A stretch of 64,000 nucleotides of DNA from Aphelenchoides besseyi. Its lineage: Eukaryota > Nematoda > Chromadorea > Rhabditida > Aphelenchoididae. Location of the stretch: assembly GCA_024699855.1 (NCBI GenBank), contig JAMPIQ010000001.1, positions 1,674,001-1,738,000 on the forward strand, read 5' to 3'. Shown here piece after piece: positions 38,091-48,491 of the stretch (positions are counted from its first letter, which is position 1; the number at the start of each line of letters is the position of its first letter). A program made the translations under genes and the position numbers. The notes beneath the pieces are model-generated. The model saw only the letters and a program-made list of their open reading frames with translations, did no database searches and was not told the DNA's origin.

Positions 38091-38552
38091 CCTATTGATA
38101 GTTGAAGTTGTTGAACGGGTTCTCTTTCTCTCTATCTCTCTTCCCTAATGTTTGTATTCATTTGTTTGTATGTACTGTTTGTTGTCCATTTTGAATTAAC
38201 GCGAAACAAATAAACAAAGTTGCGAACAAAAGTTAAATTACTTTATCGTTCTTTCTAACGCTTTCAGCGTCTTAATTGCAAAATACCAAACGGCAAATCT
38301 AAAGGACAAATGGTCTACAGCGAAAGTCTATTGGAGTTCACGGGAATCTAACACGTTCACCGGGACATTTGAAGATTAGTGTGGCGACGAGAATGGTCGC
38401 AATAAATTAGAAATAAATAAGAAAATAGAACTCTTAGAAAGGGGCTAATGATGCAACAAGAAGGAACATATCACGAAACTTCACTCTCCATTTGTTCCAT
38501 TTGTATTTCTGTAACAAGGGGATTGAAATTCGGACCATCAACGATTGGAGAC
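38091..38552. other. convergent 3' regions of pop-1 and larp-5
   Basis: It holds the pop-1 3' UTR, with a CT-rich tract near 38120-38145 and AATAAA at 38209, and the presumed larp-5 3' UTR. No gene was seen. Confidence 0.6.
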
Positions 38553-40720
38553 TCACGTCTTAACTACACTCGAGTACGGTCGTCTTTCGACGGGTTGAGT
38601 TCGACGATTGGCAACCACGGCGCTCCAACGTTCCGGTTGTGGTTTCGGTGGTGCACGTTTTTCGGTGGGCAAAGAAGGAAAATCGGAATCAAAGTTTGGA
38701 GTTGTCGAAAGCGATTTCTCAGTTCGCGATCCATCGGATTTCTCGTGATCGGACTGCGAGGCATCACTTTGAGTCGTTTGTCTGTCGTTACGATATCCGC
38801 TTCGTGTACTCGATTGTCTTCCACCGTCCGGTTGTCGATTGCGATAACCACCGTTGTTGTTTGACCAATCGCTTCGTCCATCTCGATTGTTCGCTGAACG
38901 TCGTTCGCGATTCGCAGCAGTTGAATTCATGTTTCCGTTCGGTCGTTCACGTCGCTCGTTTTGTCCACTAAAAGTCGGTTTTTAGTTTATAAAGGATTAA
39001 ACGTCGAAAACATCAAAGTTACGCTAAAGACCTACTTTGCATTCGAACGATAATCTCGCTGCTGTTTCCAGTTTCCGGTTCGAGTGGGCTCGTGAGTAGC
39101 AACTTTGTTGAGTGGTGTAGCGTTGCTGACTGTTCCGTTTCGTGCTGTCGATGCGAATTGCGAGTTGGCGTATGGAGAACGACGATCCTTGGTTGTTGTC
39201 GAGTAGTCGACGGACGATTGTTCGATTTCTTTGGTACGCTCGTTTTCCTTCTCAGGTTTCACGTTCGAGTTAACAGTTGTTGAGGCTCGTGAAATATGCC
39301 GAGATCCGAAAGGCTGATGAACAACACTCAATGGCATTGTGGCGGGTACGATCGGTGTGGTAAAAGAGAGCGGAGCTCCACTTGATGCTGAGCCCTGAGA
39401 TGCAGCAACAGCGGCGGTGCTTGTGACTGAGGGACGAAAACTTGCACGCGGAATGTAACCGTGATTGGCGAGAATTTGGCCAAGAGAAAAACCGTTGTTG
39501 CCATTCAATCCGATGTTTGTTGAACTACTACTCGTTGTCACAGTGGCAGTTGCCGTTTCTCCGGGTGGAAATGCAACTTCGTGAATTGTGATCTGAAAAC
39601 GCACGTTCATGATATCGACTTCTGTGTTATTACTTGGCCGGTAATCATCGTCTCACCACCGGGAGTGATTCCGACGTTCGTTTTGTAAGCCGTTCCAACG
39701 TTGGTTGTTATTTTATCTTCAGCACCGAAATGATATGAATCAGTGACTATTGGAGCGCCTCCAGTTTTAATTCGCGCCTTAAGATTCGAAATTATGATTA
39801 CAAGTTAAAATCGCCACTCACATAAACCGGTTTGTTGTTGAAGGTTTTACCAACGTTCTGTAGATGCAAAAATGCTTTCTGAGTCTCTTCTTCGGTAGCG
39901 AAAGTCACGTACCACGAGTTGTTGAGACCATAACTGAAGTCCAGATTAAACGGTTGTTTCTCGTTGGTGTTTACCTTAAAGTTTGATATTCTAGTCCATC
40001 GAACATTCCTTTAACTTCGTTCTCGTCCGCGTCTTCGGGAATCTCGCGTAGAATGATCGTACAACGTCGAGTGACCGGTCGAACTTTCTCTCCCGTTTCG
40101 TCCACTTGAACTTGAGCGGACTCGCGAAGAACGTTGACGATCAGCTCGTAGTCGTTGCTGAGGCGTGCGACTTTCGGGAAATTGGCGACGATCTTAATCG
40201 GAACATATTGATCGGCGTCCATTTGAGAACGCAAATAACGATCGTTCATCAGGTTTTCGCTAAAATCAAAATCACAACCACTCACGGATTCACGCTTCTT
40301 ACCGACTGAAATAGTATTCGAGTTGAGAGCGAAGACGATGTCGCAATTGTTCGGGAGAAAAGGTTCCGGGTTCGGGTGTTGGTGACGGTTCGTAACCTCC
40401 GGATGAGCCAACGGCCGACGGTGTTGAAGCGCGGGCGGGTGATGGAGCCGAAACGTTCAGAAGTTGTTGTCGACATTCGGATGTGAACCACCACGGTAGA
40501 AACGGCAAGTACGGCGACGACTGGTCGACATTAGCGCCATCGTTCTCGCTATTCCGACCGTTCTTGTTCAAGTCGTCGAGAACACGATTCACATCGCTCA
40601 CCTTCAATCGTTTCGTTCGATTCGTCAACCTCGTGAGTTTACCTCTTGAATAACAAAACAACGTGGAGCGGTTTCGGTACAAATGAAATAGCCGTTGTCT
40701 TTAAAACCGAATCCACGCAT
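38553..40720 (-). CDS. larp-5: La-related protein of the LARP4/5 type
   Basis: This is an RNA-binding regulator of mRNA stability and translation; LARP4 proteins bind poly(A) RNA and PABP. The La motif begins [20 protein letters not shown] and continues [19 protein letters not shown] with [20 protein letters not shown]. An RRM follows ([38 protein letters not shown]). The C-terminal half is Ser/Thr/Asn/Arg-rich and ends with the family-type tail [20 protein letters not shown], then WSAVVANRR. The start (40718-40720, [12 protein letters not shown]) follows an acceptor TTTCAG, so a leader intron or trans-splice site is likely; exon 1 joins [15 protein letters not shown] through a 41-nt intron. 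The stop is shortly after [10 protein letters not shown]. The N-terminal 120 residues before the La motif are poorly conserved. Confidence 0.9.
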
Positions 40721-42035
40721 CGGTCTTTCACCACGTTGCTGAAATGGCCAAATTCGCTTTCTCACTCAACGTGGACGCGCGCACGAAAATGATAAAAAAA
40801 AACTCTCCACCGAAAACGGACACGCGCGTTTTTGTTTGCGAAAAGTGTGCGCGAAGACGCAACGGCCAAAACGACGTCCATGCGCGGCATTTCGGCGGCT
40901 TTTCGTTGTTTTTTTTTGTCGGCAAAAGACGAAAACCCCGCAACGATGGTCGACGAGGTCTTTTTCTTGTTTCTCCAGCCTTCCCTTCCTCCCTTCGACC
41001 GCATTTCTCTGTTCGTGAGCCTCATCACGTGAAGAGCGCAAAGACCCCAATAGAGAGCTGACGTTGCTGAATCCACAACCTCCTTCCTCTCTTCAACGAC
41101 TTCTCGGCGTCCGACGTGTGATGATGATACCCGACGCAAAACAAATGAGGCGGCGGATGTCCGCTGAAGAACGAAATCGCGTAAAAACACGACAAAAAAC
41201 AAATCAAAGAGTTTGTTCACGTCGATGAGCGGATTTGAGACAAAAAAAGAAAGATCGTTCGCTCATCGAATTCGCTTAACTGAAACGTTTCGGACGGGCG
41301 AAAGGGCCGTTCGCTTTTGGTTGTCGTTCCACGTCTCTCCGACTGTCGATAAAAAACGAAACGCAGCCCATGGCCTTCGCCCCTTCAATGAAATAAACGG
41401 GAATGGGCCAATTCCGCAGCCGAAAGAAAAACAGAATTCATGAGTTCGTGGCGCAGAAACGGGAATTAAATCGCACAAAAAACGCGTCCGGGAATTTCTT
41501 CCGATTACCCACTGGAAACACTACGAAAGATAGAAATTGATGGATCGAGAAGACGAATAGAAAAAACACAAGTTCGCTAATCGACGATGATGAGAAATTG
41601 GCGTGAAAATCGCTTCATCGATGAAATGACCGCAAACTTCGAACAACAACACAAAATCGATAAACGTCGATTCGCGAATGTGCTTCTGAAGATCGAAAGT
41701 GTTTCAACAACACGAATCGTCGTCACATGAGTCTGCCTAATGAGTGTCGAGAATACGATTCGGAAGACACAAGACAACTATCACGTGTTGCTTCTATCAA
41801 CTGGAGTAATGAAAAACTCGGAAGTTGATTGACTGTCAAATAGAAAGTTGGGAAAATCTGTTCATCTCGCAATCTTCAAGGATCTGCTCTCGGCACTGTC
41901 TGTTCTCTTCAACAATCGTAACAGTCGATTTGCGTTATAAAGTGATAACAACACAAGCGATAACAGAAGTCAAATGCCATGTTGAAGTTATCGATTCGAT
42001 TCATTTTCCCACGCAACTTTTCCATAACTGGTAGG
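40721..42035. other. intergenic region between larp-5 and the membrane/Argonaute locus
   Basis: It should contain divergent promoters. Overlapping open frames on both strands between 40744 and 41478 are biased by repeated CG-rich words and match nothing recognisable. No RNA gene was seen. Confidence 0.5.
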
Positions 42036-42044
42036 TATAAAAAG
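42036..42044 (+). promoter_or_regulatory. TATA box of the membrane/Argonaute locus
   Basis: TATAAAAAG lies 92 nt upstream of the first plausible ATG (42128), a strong match to a core-promoter TATA element. Confidence 0.5.
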
Positions 42045-42127
42045 TGGAATACAACTGCCCACGTTCACTTGACCTCTAAACGGGAACTGCGATCTGAACA
42101 GCTCTGAACAAAGCAATCCGTGATATC

Positions 42128-42688
42128 ATGCCAACGGAAAGTGGGGAGTTTGCTGATCTGTCAACTCCCATCCTTCTGTTTCAGCGACCTCAATCGACGT
42201 GGCAATCTCGAAGCTCCGGCAACTCCGACCATTGGATCCGCATCTCCGCCGCGTGTGGCCAACTCAAACAGCGGCGAATTGAGCGGCGGCTCGATCAGTT
42301 ACCCGGAATCCAACAGCAAATGTTTGGGCTCCGACGAGGCACAACTGGAAGGTGGTGATCGTCCAAGTTGGCCGTCCACCTACTGTGCCAATCGTCGACA
42401 AATCGGTGATATTGTCGTGATGCCGGTCGAAGACGAACAAGAGAACTCCGAGGACAAACTGTGTTTGAAGACGTTGCGAGCGCGCAAACGACAAAAGCAG
42501 ATCTTTTAATCGAAAGATTTTGCGAGTTTTCAAACGAAAACTCCAGGTTGTGGGCCAAAATTTTTGTTCGATCCGCCACAGACTGCCGATTGCGTTGGCT
42601 AGAAATGGACGGAAATTTTGAACGCGTTTTCGCGCCAAATTGCGGAAACAACAACAAAATCACTGGTCGATCAGTTAGATTTTAGTCG
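42128..42688 (+). CDS. putative N-terminal exons of a membrane protein
   Basis: The ATG at 42128 (MPTESGEFADL) lies downstream of a TATA box. A coding-like frame then runs from 42183 (NLEAPATPTIGSASPP, Ser/Gly/Glu-rich, GDIVVMPVEDEQENSEDK). The two are in register only if a 25-nt GT-AG segment (42158-42182) is removed, which would be unusually short, so the first join is doubtful. A donor near 42491 (CTGT/GTTTGA) and an acceptor TTTTAG ending at 42688 would join EDKLFDHLKKMVECDD in frame to the membrane exon that follows. No family was recognised. Confidence 0.35.
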
Positions 42689-44962
42689 ACCATTTGAAAA
42701 AAATGGTTGAGTGCGACGACCCCCACAGAATGTGGGTGATTCTTTTACTGATCACTATTATAATCGTGCTAGTGGCTACTTTGACCATTCTAATTATCGA
42801 CACAGTTAGATTGCATCGAGGTAACTTGTATGGGAAGAACTCGTGTTATCGTTTTCCATGTGCTGGAAATCGTCCGTTGGACTTGGAAGGTGGCAAAGAG
42901 TTGTGGGTGAGATTCTTCGCGTCTGCTCATGTTGGTGAAGGTTCGTGTGCATTGCTGAACGTGGATGTTGCTCATACCGCTTTCTACAAGCCTCGTTTGA
43001 ATGTGGTCCAATACATGTGCGAGAGCTTGACAGAACGCAATTTCGGAGGACGCAACGCAATGAGCGTAAGTTTGAAGCACAGAATGCAAATGGTTGTGGT
43101 GTTTCAGATGGACAAATTGAACGCTCGTACTTCGTTGTCGAGTGGGGAGATGCGTGCATTTGCGGAATCGATTCGCGGTCTTCGTGTTCATTGCAATCAT
43201 GGCCAATCAAGTCGCGTTTATCGTGTCAACGGAGTGAAGGGACCAGCGAACGTGATGTCTTTTCCGGTTCGTTTGACCGATGCTCGTGGTGAAACGGTCG
43301 AACGCATGATGACAGTCGCTGACTACTTTCGTGAACATTACACCGAACTCCAATTCCCATCTCTTCCGTGTCTTTACGTTGGACCACCGGCTCGCAACAT
43401 TCTCGTTCCTGTCGAAGTCTGCATTTTGGATGAACCGCAAACGTACACGAAGAAGCTCACGGACCGTCAAACTGCAACCATTATTCGCGTTTGTTTCTCT
43501 ACTCTAATCCTGACAATTAACCACCTTTTCAGTCAACGGCTGTGGACGCCCAAACACGTCAAACGAACATCGACGAACTGTGTGATTTGGCTGGCTTCAA
43601 AGACCATCCATTTCTTCGCGCTTTTGGACTTCAAATCTCTCCGGACATGGTCGAAACTCACGGACGTGTTCTCGAACCTTCAGTTCTTGCCTATCACAAC
43701 GGTGAGGAAGAAGTGACTCCAAAGGACGGTGCGTGGCCAATCGAAAATCAACGTCTTTACATGCCGGCCGAATGTCGTTCTTATTTCATCTTTGCGTTGG
43801 TCGATCCGAAAGAACAGAGTCAATTGGAAAACTTCTGCGAACTGTTGGGCAAAGAAGCTCGTGCAATGGGACTCAAATTTCCGGATTGGCCAGAACATGT
43901 TTCTTACGGTTCTAATCCCGCTGATCTTCAATCCATGTTCCACGAAGTTTGTGACCATTTTGCCGCCAATGGACGTACTTGTGATTTGGCAATCGTTGTT
44001 CTTCCGGCCAAGAACTCAGAAGTTTACAGTAAGTCAAAAGTTCAATCGGAAAACATTTTCGCTTTTCAGTGACCGTCAAAGAACTTTCGGACATGTAATT
44101 CGGTTTGATGTCGCAATGCGTTCTCTTCCACTACGTTGAACGTCCAACCGCCGCTTCTTGTGCGAACATCGTTTTGAAGATCAACACGAAATTGGGCGGT
44201 GTCAACTCGTGTCTTGTGGCCGATGAAGTCAGCACTCGTTACTTGGTCAATCGTCCGGTCTTCGTTCTTGGCATCGACGTCACTCATTCGACTCAAATCG
44301 AAAAACGTGCTGGAATGCCATCAGTTGCGTCGGTGGTTGGCAATTTAGACACTTTGCCTCAGGTGTACGGTGCGAATGTCAAAGTCGGTTTTCTCATAGT
44401 GCTCAGACAAACTCTTTTATTTTCAGGTCCAACGTCGCTGCCGTGAATCGGTTGTCTACGTGACTGAAACAGTTCGTGAACGCGTGGTTGCATTCTTGAA
44501 CGCGACTTCTCGTCTTCCGGAACGCATTCTCGTCTACCGTGATGGAGTTTCCAGCGGCCAATTTGCTGAAGTTTTGCGTGAAGAGTTGAACGGCATTCGT
44601 GCTGCTTGTGCAATTATCACCACTAATTACCGTCCGCCATCACGTACAATCTTTATCACACTTACGGCCGTTGCGGACGCTCGGTCTCGATTCCAGCCCC
44701 AAATTACAACGTCGATTTGGTTGCAACTCACGCTCGTTGTCACTTAAAACGCCATTTGTGAGTTTGCATTTTGAACTCGAAACTCAGCTCACAGTTTCAG
44801 GCCGCTCAACAAAACGGTGGAATGAAGACCAAACATGCGTCGGGAAATGATCGTTGTGGAAAGTCGGTTTTCCGTCGTCAAGACATCAAACAAACAAATC
44901 AAGAAATGCAATTTTTTGTTTCGGTCACTGAACCCTTCAAGGAACGCATGTACTTCATCTAA
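42689..44962 (+). pseudogene. 5'-truncated, disrupted AGO-clade Argonaute fused to a membrane-segment exon
   Basis: Argonautes bind small RNAs and silence complementary transcripts. The frame starts with a hydrophobic segment (MWVILLLITIIIVLVATLTI), then reads directly into Argonaute sequence: GKNSCYRFP, LEGGKELWVRFF, LNVDVAHTAFYK (linker 1), PAZ (LRVHCNHG, MSFPVRLTD, LPCLYVG), MID (GRVLEPSVLAYHNGEEE, AIVVLPAKNSEVY) and PIWI ([26 protein letters not shown]). Most of the N domain is absent. An in-frame TAA (44096-44098) interrupts KELSDM / FGLMSQCVL. Near 44632-44645 the sequence jumps from [11 protein letters not shown] to [11 protein letters not shown] in another frame, deleting roughly 70-80 residues including the third catalytic position; the first two Asp of the DDH triad remain. 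The usual end (KERMYFI) and AATAAA (45042) survive. Introns are retained, so it is not a retrocopy. Confidence 0.8.
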
Positions 44963-45289
44963 CGGTCAATAGACTGACAATTATTATATCCATGAAAACT
45001 GTACTCCCCATTATCCTCTTTTTGTATGTCTCCATCAAAATAATAAACCATTTTAACCGGATAATTGACTGTGGATTCAGTAGTATGGATGCTTGGTTGA
45101 GAATGCATATTACCGTGCTGTTTGCTGCGAATTGTATTTTAAGAACATAATGCACTCGAAGGTGACATTAAGATTCATTTTAACTTCTGTACCTTCAATT
45201 CAATGTATAAACATTATTCATCAATCTGCAGCGATTGATTAGAAGGCAATAAGCCAGATGTTAGAGTAAAAGTGTCTTTTAACGAAAAG
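44963..45289. other. 3' flank of the Argonaute pseudogene
   Basis: It contains AATAAA at 45042-45047, plus strand, 80 nt after the Argonaute stop. Otherwise it is A+T-rich sequence with no gene seen. Confidence 0.5.
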
Positions 45290-45311
45290 TTTATTTCAAT
45301 ACAAAAACATT

Positions 45312-45909
45312 TCAATTAGCACTTTTTTTTATTGCCTCCATTTTCATATTTGTCGCCAATCTCTGTTGTTGTTCTGCTTGTCCAATATTCTTCTGAACGG
45401 CCAAAGCACGACGTTCATTCGCGAGTTTTTGCATCATCTTTTCCAGAACTTTCTCTTCTTTTGAACCAAGTTCTTCGAGTTCCTTCTGAAACCATTGGAG
45501 AGCTCAATTTGCGTGAAAACCAATCGACTTACAAGGTTTTCTCTCAACTTTTCTTTTTGTTCATTAACCGCCACTTCGAATTCTTGCATTTGTTTTTCGT
45601 ATTTGGCTAGTTGATTTTGCAGTTCTGTGGCTTTTGCTTCGTTCGTACTTAACGTCATGTAAGTTTGTCCGCGTACAGCAGTGAAGAAGACGATAAGCAG
45701 ATTCTGAAGAAACACTGAGATCACGACCACCATCGCTAGACCACCAACGACCCAACTGATGTTTTCTGAAATACGAAAAGAATCGAATGAGCGTTTGCTT
45801 CTGTGAACTTACGATCGTCTCCTTGAGTCTCTCTGCGCTGCGCTTCTTGCTCACTGTTCCATGCCACAGACAAATGGAAGTACATGCAGAACAGAACAAG
45901 AAAACGCAT
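45312..45909 (-). CDS. small membrane protein with signal peptide, one TM segment and coiled coil
   Basis: Three exons joined by two introns of about 47 nt give about 167 residues. The start MRFLVLFCMYFHLSVAW looks like a signal peptide. A short polar stretch (NSEQEAQRRETQGDD) is followed by a TM segment (WVVGGLAMVVVISVFLQNLL) and then a long charged helix, ELQNQLAKYEKQMQEFEVAV and KEEKVLEKMMQKLANERRAL, with heptad-like spacing. It ends AIKKSAN. Minus-strand AATAAA is at 45290-45295. No family was recognised. Predicted topology: short luminal N-terminus, cytosolic coiled coil. It follows the cyanase gene on the same strand with about 100 nt between the cyanase stop and this ATG. Confidence 0.65.
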
Positions 45910-46014
45910 TTCAATTAGAAAGTAACGACCGAAAGTTAAGAGAAAAAATCCCAAGTGAAATCAACTAATTAGCTTACAATGAGATTGAATCGACTTTGCA
46001 TAAGTTTATTTTGC

Positions 46015-46497
46015 TTAAAACTTTTTATATGGTAAAAATTTCCCCGACCAAGTTAACTTCACGCGATCGCCCATTGGATTCGGTTCTCGTTCCATGTGCA
46101 CACTGAAATCGATTGCCGACATGATTCCATCACCAAACTCTTCGTGTATCAGTTCTTTCAATGCGGGTCCGTAGACTCCGATTGCCTAAATCAATGAGAT
46201 TGTTGAAGGTGTTCTCATTCTTACCTCGTAGAAACGATAAAGACACGGATCCGATGGAATGGTGTTGGAACCTTTGTAGGGTGCTATTTGTAACCACGCC
46301 ACACACTCATCGTCCAAACCGAACAGACGACCCAACTGCTTAGCTTCTTCTTTACTCAGTTGCATTTGTCCCAAAACGGCGGCAGTAGTCCACTCCTTTG
46401 ATTGTGTCAGTTCTCTGGCCACGTCGGACCACTTGAGTTGACGTTGAATTTTTGCGGCAATAATCCGCTGAGTAACTTCGGCGCGTGATGTGATCAT
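46015..46497 (-). CDS. cynS: cyanate hydratase (cyanase)
   Basis: This enzyme decomposes cyanate with bicarbonate to ammonia and carbon dioxide. The start ATG is at 46495-46497 (MITSRAEVTQRIIAAKIQRQ). The N-terminal half has the helical DNA-binding-like fold (TAAVLGQMQLSKEEAKQLGR, LFGLDDECVAWLQIAPYKGS). The C-terminal catalytic half reads [29 protein letters not shown] then IMSAIDFSVHMEREPNPMGD and ends GKFLPYKKF. The three catalytic residues of the E. coli enzyme (Arg96, Glu99, Ser122) are all present as R and E in YRFYE and S in IMSAIDF. A 43-nt GT-AG intron separates RFYE from AIGVYG, so the gene is embedded in a eukaryotic genome. Length (about 145 residues) is close to bacterial and fungal enzymes. 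Cyanase is rare in animals, so horizontal acquisition is likely. AATAAA (minus) is at 46005-46010. Confidence 0.92.
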
Positions 46498-47080
46498 TTT
46501 ACCTAAATAATAGGATTCACGGGCTAATCCAGCTGCTATGTTCAAACTTGTCTATGAAACCGCTCTTGTAAGATAAGATAACTGTTGCGTAATGCCCGTA
46601 AATGTTAAGATCACTGCAGTTATTTGACAGCAAAAAGAGAAGTTTTATCGGAACGAGTCGTGAGTTCAATCGAACACGCAAAAACAATTGTCGCCGTTTT
46701 TAACCTCCGATTGTTCAATGATCAAAACAACAAGACGCCTGTTCTCGACCTTATAAACGTAAAAACAAAAACATATTTCCATAATACTATAACAGTCTTA
46801 CAAAAGAACTACGTCTGGGATACTTTCAATAGGCCAAGAGTTATGACCGAAAGAGAAGCTGAAGGTACACAGTTAGAACCAGAAGCTTCACAATCATCAA
46901 ACTTCTTATTGTCACTCAAAAACGCAAATTTGCTTTTCACTTGACCGGAATTAGCAATCTAAATTTCTCCAAAAAATGGAGAATTCGACAACTTCTAACA
47001 CAAAATTTGTGTTCAGGACGTAATGATATCTATAAGGATTCATTTCAAAAGTTTTCGGATTTTTAGTCAGTCTTCTCAAA
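46498..47080. other. divergent intergenic region between cyanase and the MSP-domain gene
   Basis: An acceptor-like TTTAG lies at 46502-46506 on the minus strand just upstream of the cyanase ATG, and a TTTTAG lies near 47066, 15 nt upstream of the plus ATG. An open frame across 46624-46944 has no in-frame early ATG and no resemblance to a protein. I call it non-coding. Confidence 0.45.
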
Positions 47081-48155
47081 ATGACTACTGCACCGGCTGC
47101 TTTGAAAAAGTCTGCAGGATCTGAGCACAAAGGTCCGTTTCTTTATTCAATGTTTTCAAACGTTAGTTTTCAGAAGAGATTTTGGAGCTATCGGGAGCAA
47201 ATCGCAGTGTATGCAAAAACAACGTATGTTTTCAGACTTACACTTAAATGTCAATGTTTCTTTAGACGCCGAAAGAAAGTGTTGAGCCGATTCTTAACGA
47301 GAAAGACCAGTACTTGAAGTAGATTTGACGTTGAGTTCAAGTAAAGTATTGGGGTTTAGATGTCTGCACGAAATGAATGTGATTGTTGAGCCTGATTTGT
47401 TTTGGTTGGACGGAAACGCAGAGAATGCGTTTCAGAAGTCGACGTGTGTTCGCAATTATTCGACCTTTCCGGTCATTTTTCGTGTGTGTATTTCAATAGC
47501 TTCAACACAAAGTTTTTGTATTGTTTAGGTGAAGTGCACTAAACGACGTCTCTTCCGCGCCCATCCAGCCATTGCTATCATTGAGCCAAAACAAACGATT
47601 TGGTTGAAGGTAACTCAAGATGTATTCATTAATACCAATCAGTTGCAGTTCACTAAACTGATCGGAGAAACGAAATCTGTTCTATTCACGCTCGAGTTTC
47701 TACCACATCGTCCGGAATCGATCTATGTGAACACAATGACCCAACAAGTGAGTCGAAATACTGTTCGTCATAACTTTTTTAGTATCAACAATCGTTGTTC
47801 AGTTCGAACTTACATCATTCGTTTGCTCTCGGAATGAAGCCCCATGTTCTTCGAATTCATTTTCGCTCGCCACCGATTGAAGATCAGACTTTGGGGTATG
47901 TTGGAACATCGCGATCGGAATACAAACTTTGCTTTTAGAACCATCAGCCGTGAACAAAATTTCAAGATTGGTCAACGCTTAGCTGAATTATGCTTTCAAT
48001 CGAAACTCTTTCCGACTGTCAAGGTTTGTGTAACAAGAAGAAGACCGAGCTATAATCTTGAGTTTCAGACGAATTTGACTTTCAGCGAATTTTCACTTCT
48101 CGCCGAAGCAACTGGCCACACGGCAGATCAACCGAAACCCTCCAAAGCCAAGTGA
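47081..48155 (+). CDS. MSP (major sperm protein) domain protein
   Basis: About eight short exons join in frame by introns of roughly 33-47 nt. The protein begins MTTAPAALKKSAGSEHKEE and reaches an MSP-type immunoglobulin-like beta sandwich: VEPDLFWLDGNAENAFQKST, NYSTFPVIFRVKCTKRRLFR, AHPAIAIIEPKQTIWLKLQF, with LFTLEFLPHRPE as a late strand. A C-terminal extension includes KPHVLRIHFRSPPIEDQTLG and a lysine-containing tail ending KPSKAK. MSP-domain proteins mediate cytoskeletal assembly in sperm or membrane contact in the VAP family; the FFAT-binding features of VAP are not evident. One intron (about 47318-47358) resolves an apparent in-frame TAG. AATAAA is at 48184-48189, and rpn-10 follows on the same strand. 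Confidence 0.75.
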
Positions 48156-48491
48156 TTTGCTTGTGGTTTCTATTGTTTTTGGCAATAAAATATCGTTTAC
48201 AGCCATTGATTTGTGAGAGCGCAAATACCTTTGAGTCTACTGTCGAATTCCGGTCAATTGGTTTGCTGTTTAAAATGGATTCTAAAGTAATGTTCTTGAC
48301 TTTTTACTTCAATCATCGATCTCACTACGATGATCCCTCGATTGTCTTGGGACGATGCTTTTTTGAAAACAAAATGCCAACAGGCTCTCGATGTGGTTGG
48401 TCGTCAAAGTCATCAAATTTTGTTTCGTCGTTTAAGTTAAACGAGCAATCGAATCTCATCTGTTTTGATCCTCCAACAAACTCAAATAACA
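48156..48491. other. gap between the MSP-domain gene and rpn-10
   Basis: AATAAA at 48184-48189 ends the upstream gene. An open frame continues through 48152-48502 but changes register with rpn-10 and has no recognisable content. It probably contains the rpn-10 leader. Confidence 0.45.

Noticed and set aside
38120..38145. CT-rich tract downstream of pop-1
   Set aside because: A short simple-sequence tract in the 3' UTR with no further structure.
40744..41478. Multiple overlapping frames on both strands between larp-5 and the Argonaute locus
   Set aside because: Simultaneous open frames on both strands with Arg/Phe-rich low-quality content indicate word bias, not genes.
46624..46944. Open frame between cyanase and the MSP-domain gene
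   Set aside because: Begins from a non-ATG codon, has no recognisable content and no linkage by splice sites to neighbours.
47318..47358. Apparent in-frame TAG in the MSP-domain gene suggesting a pseudogene
   Set aside because: Removing a 41-nt GT-AG intron that starts at this codon restores the frame (QYLK to CLHEMNVIVEP), so it is a splice site, not a nonsense mutation.
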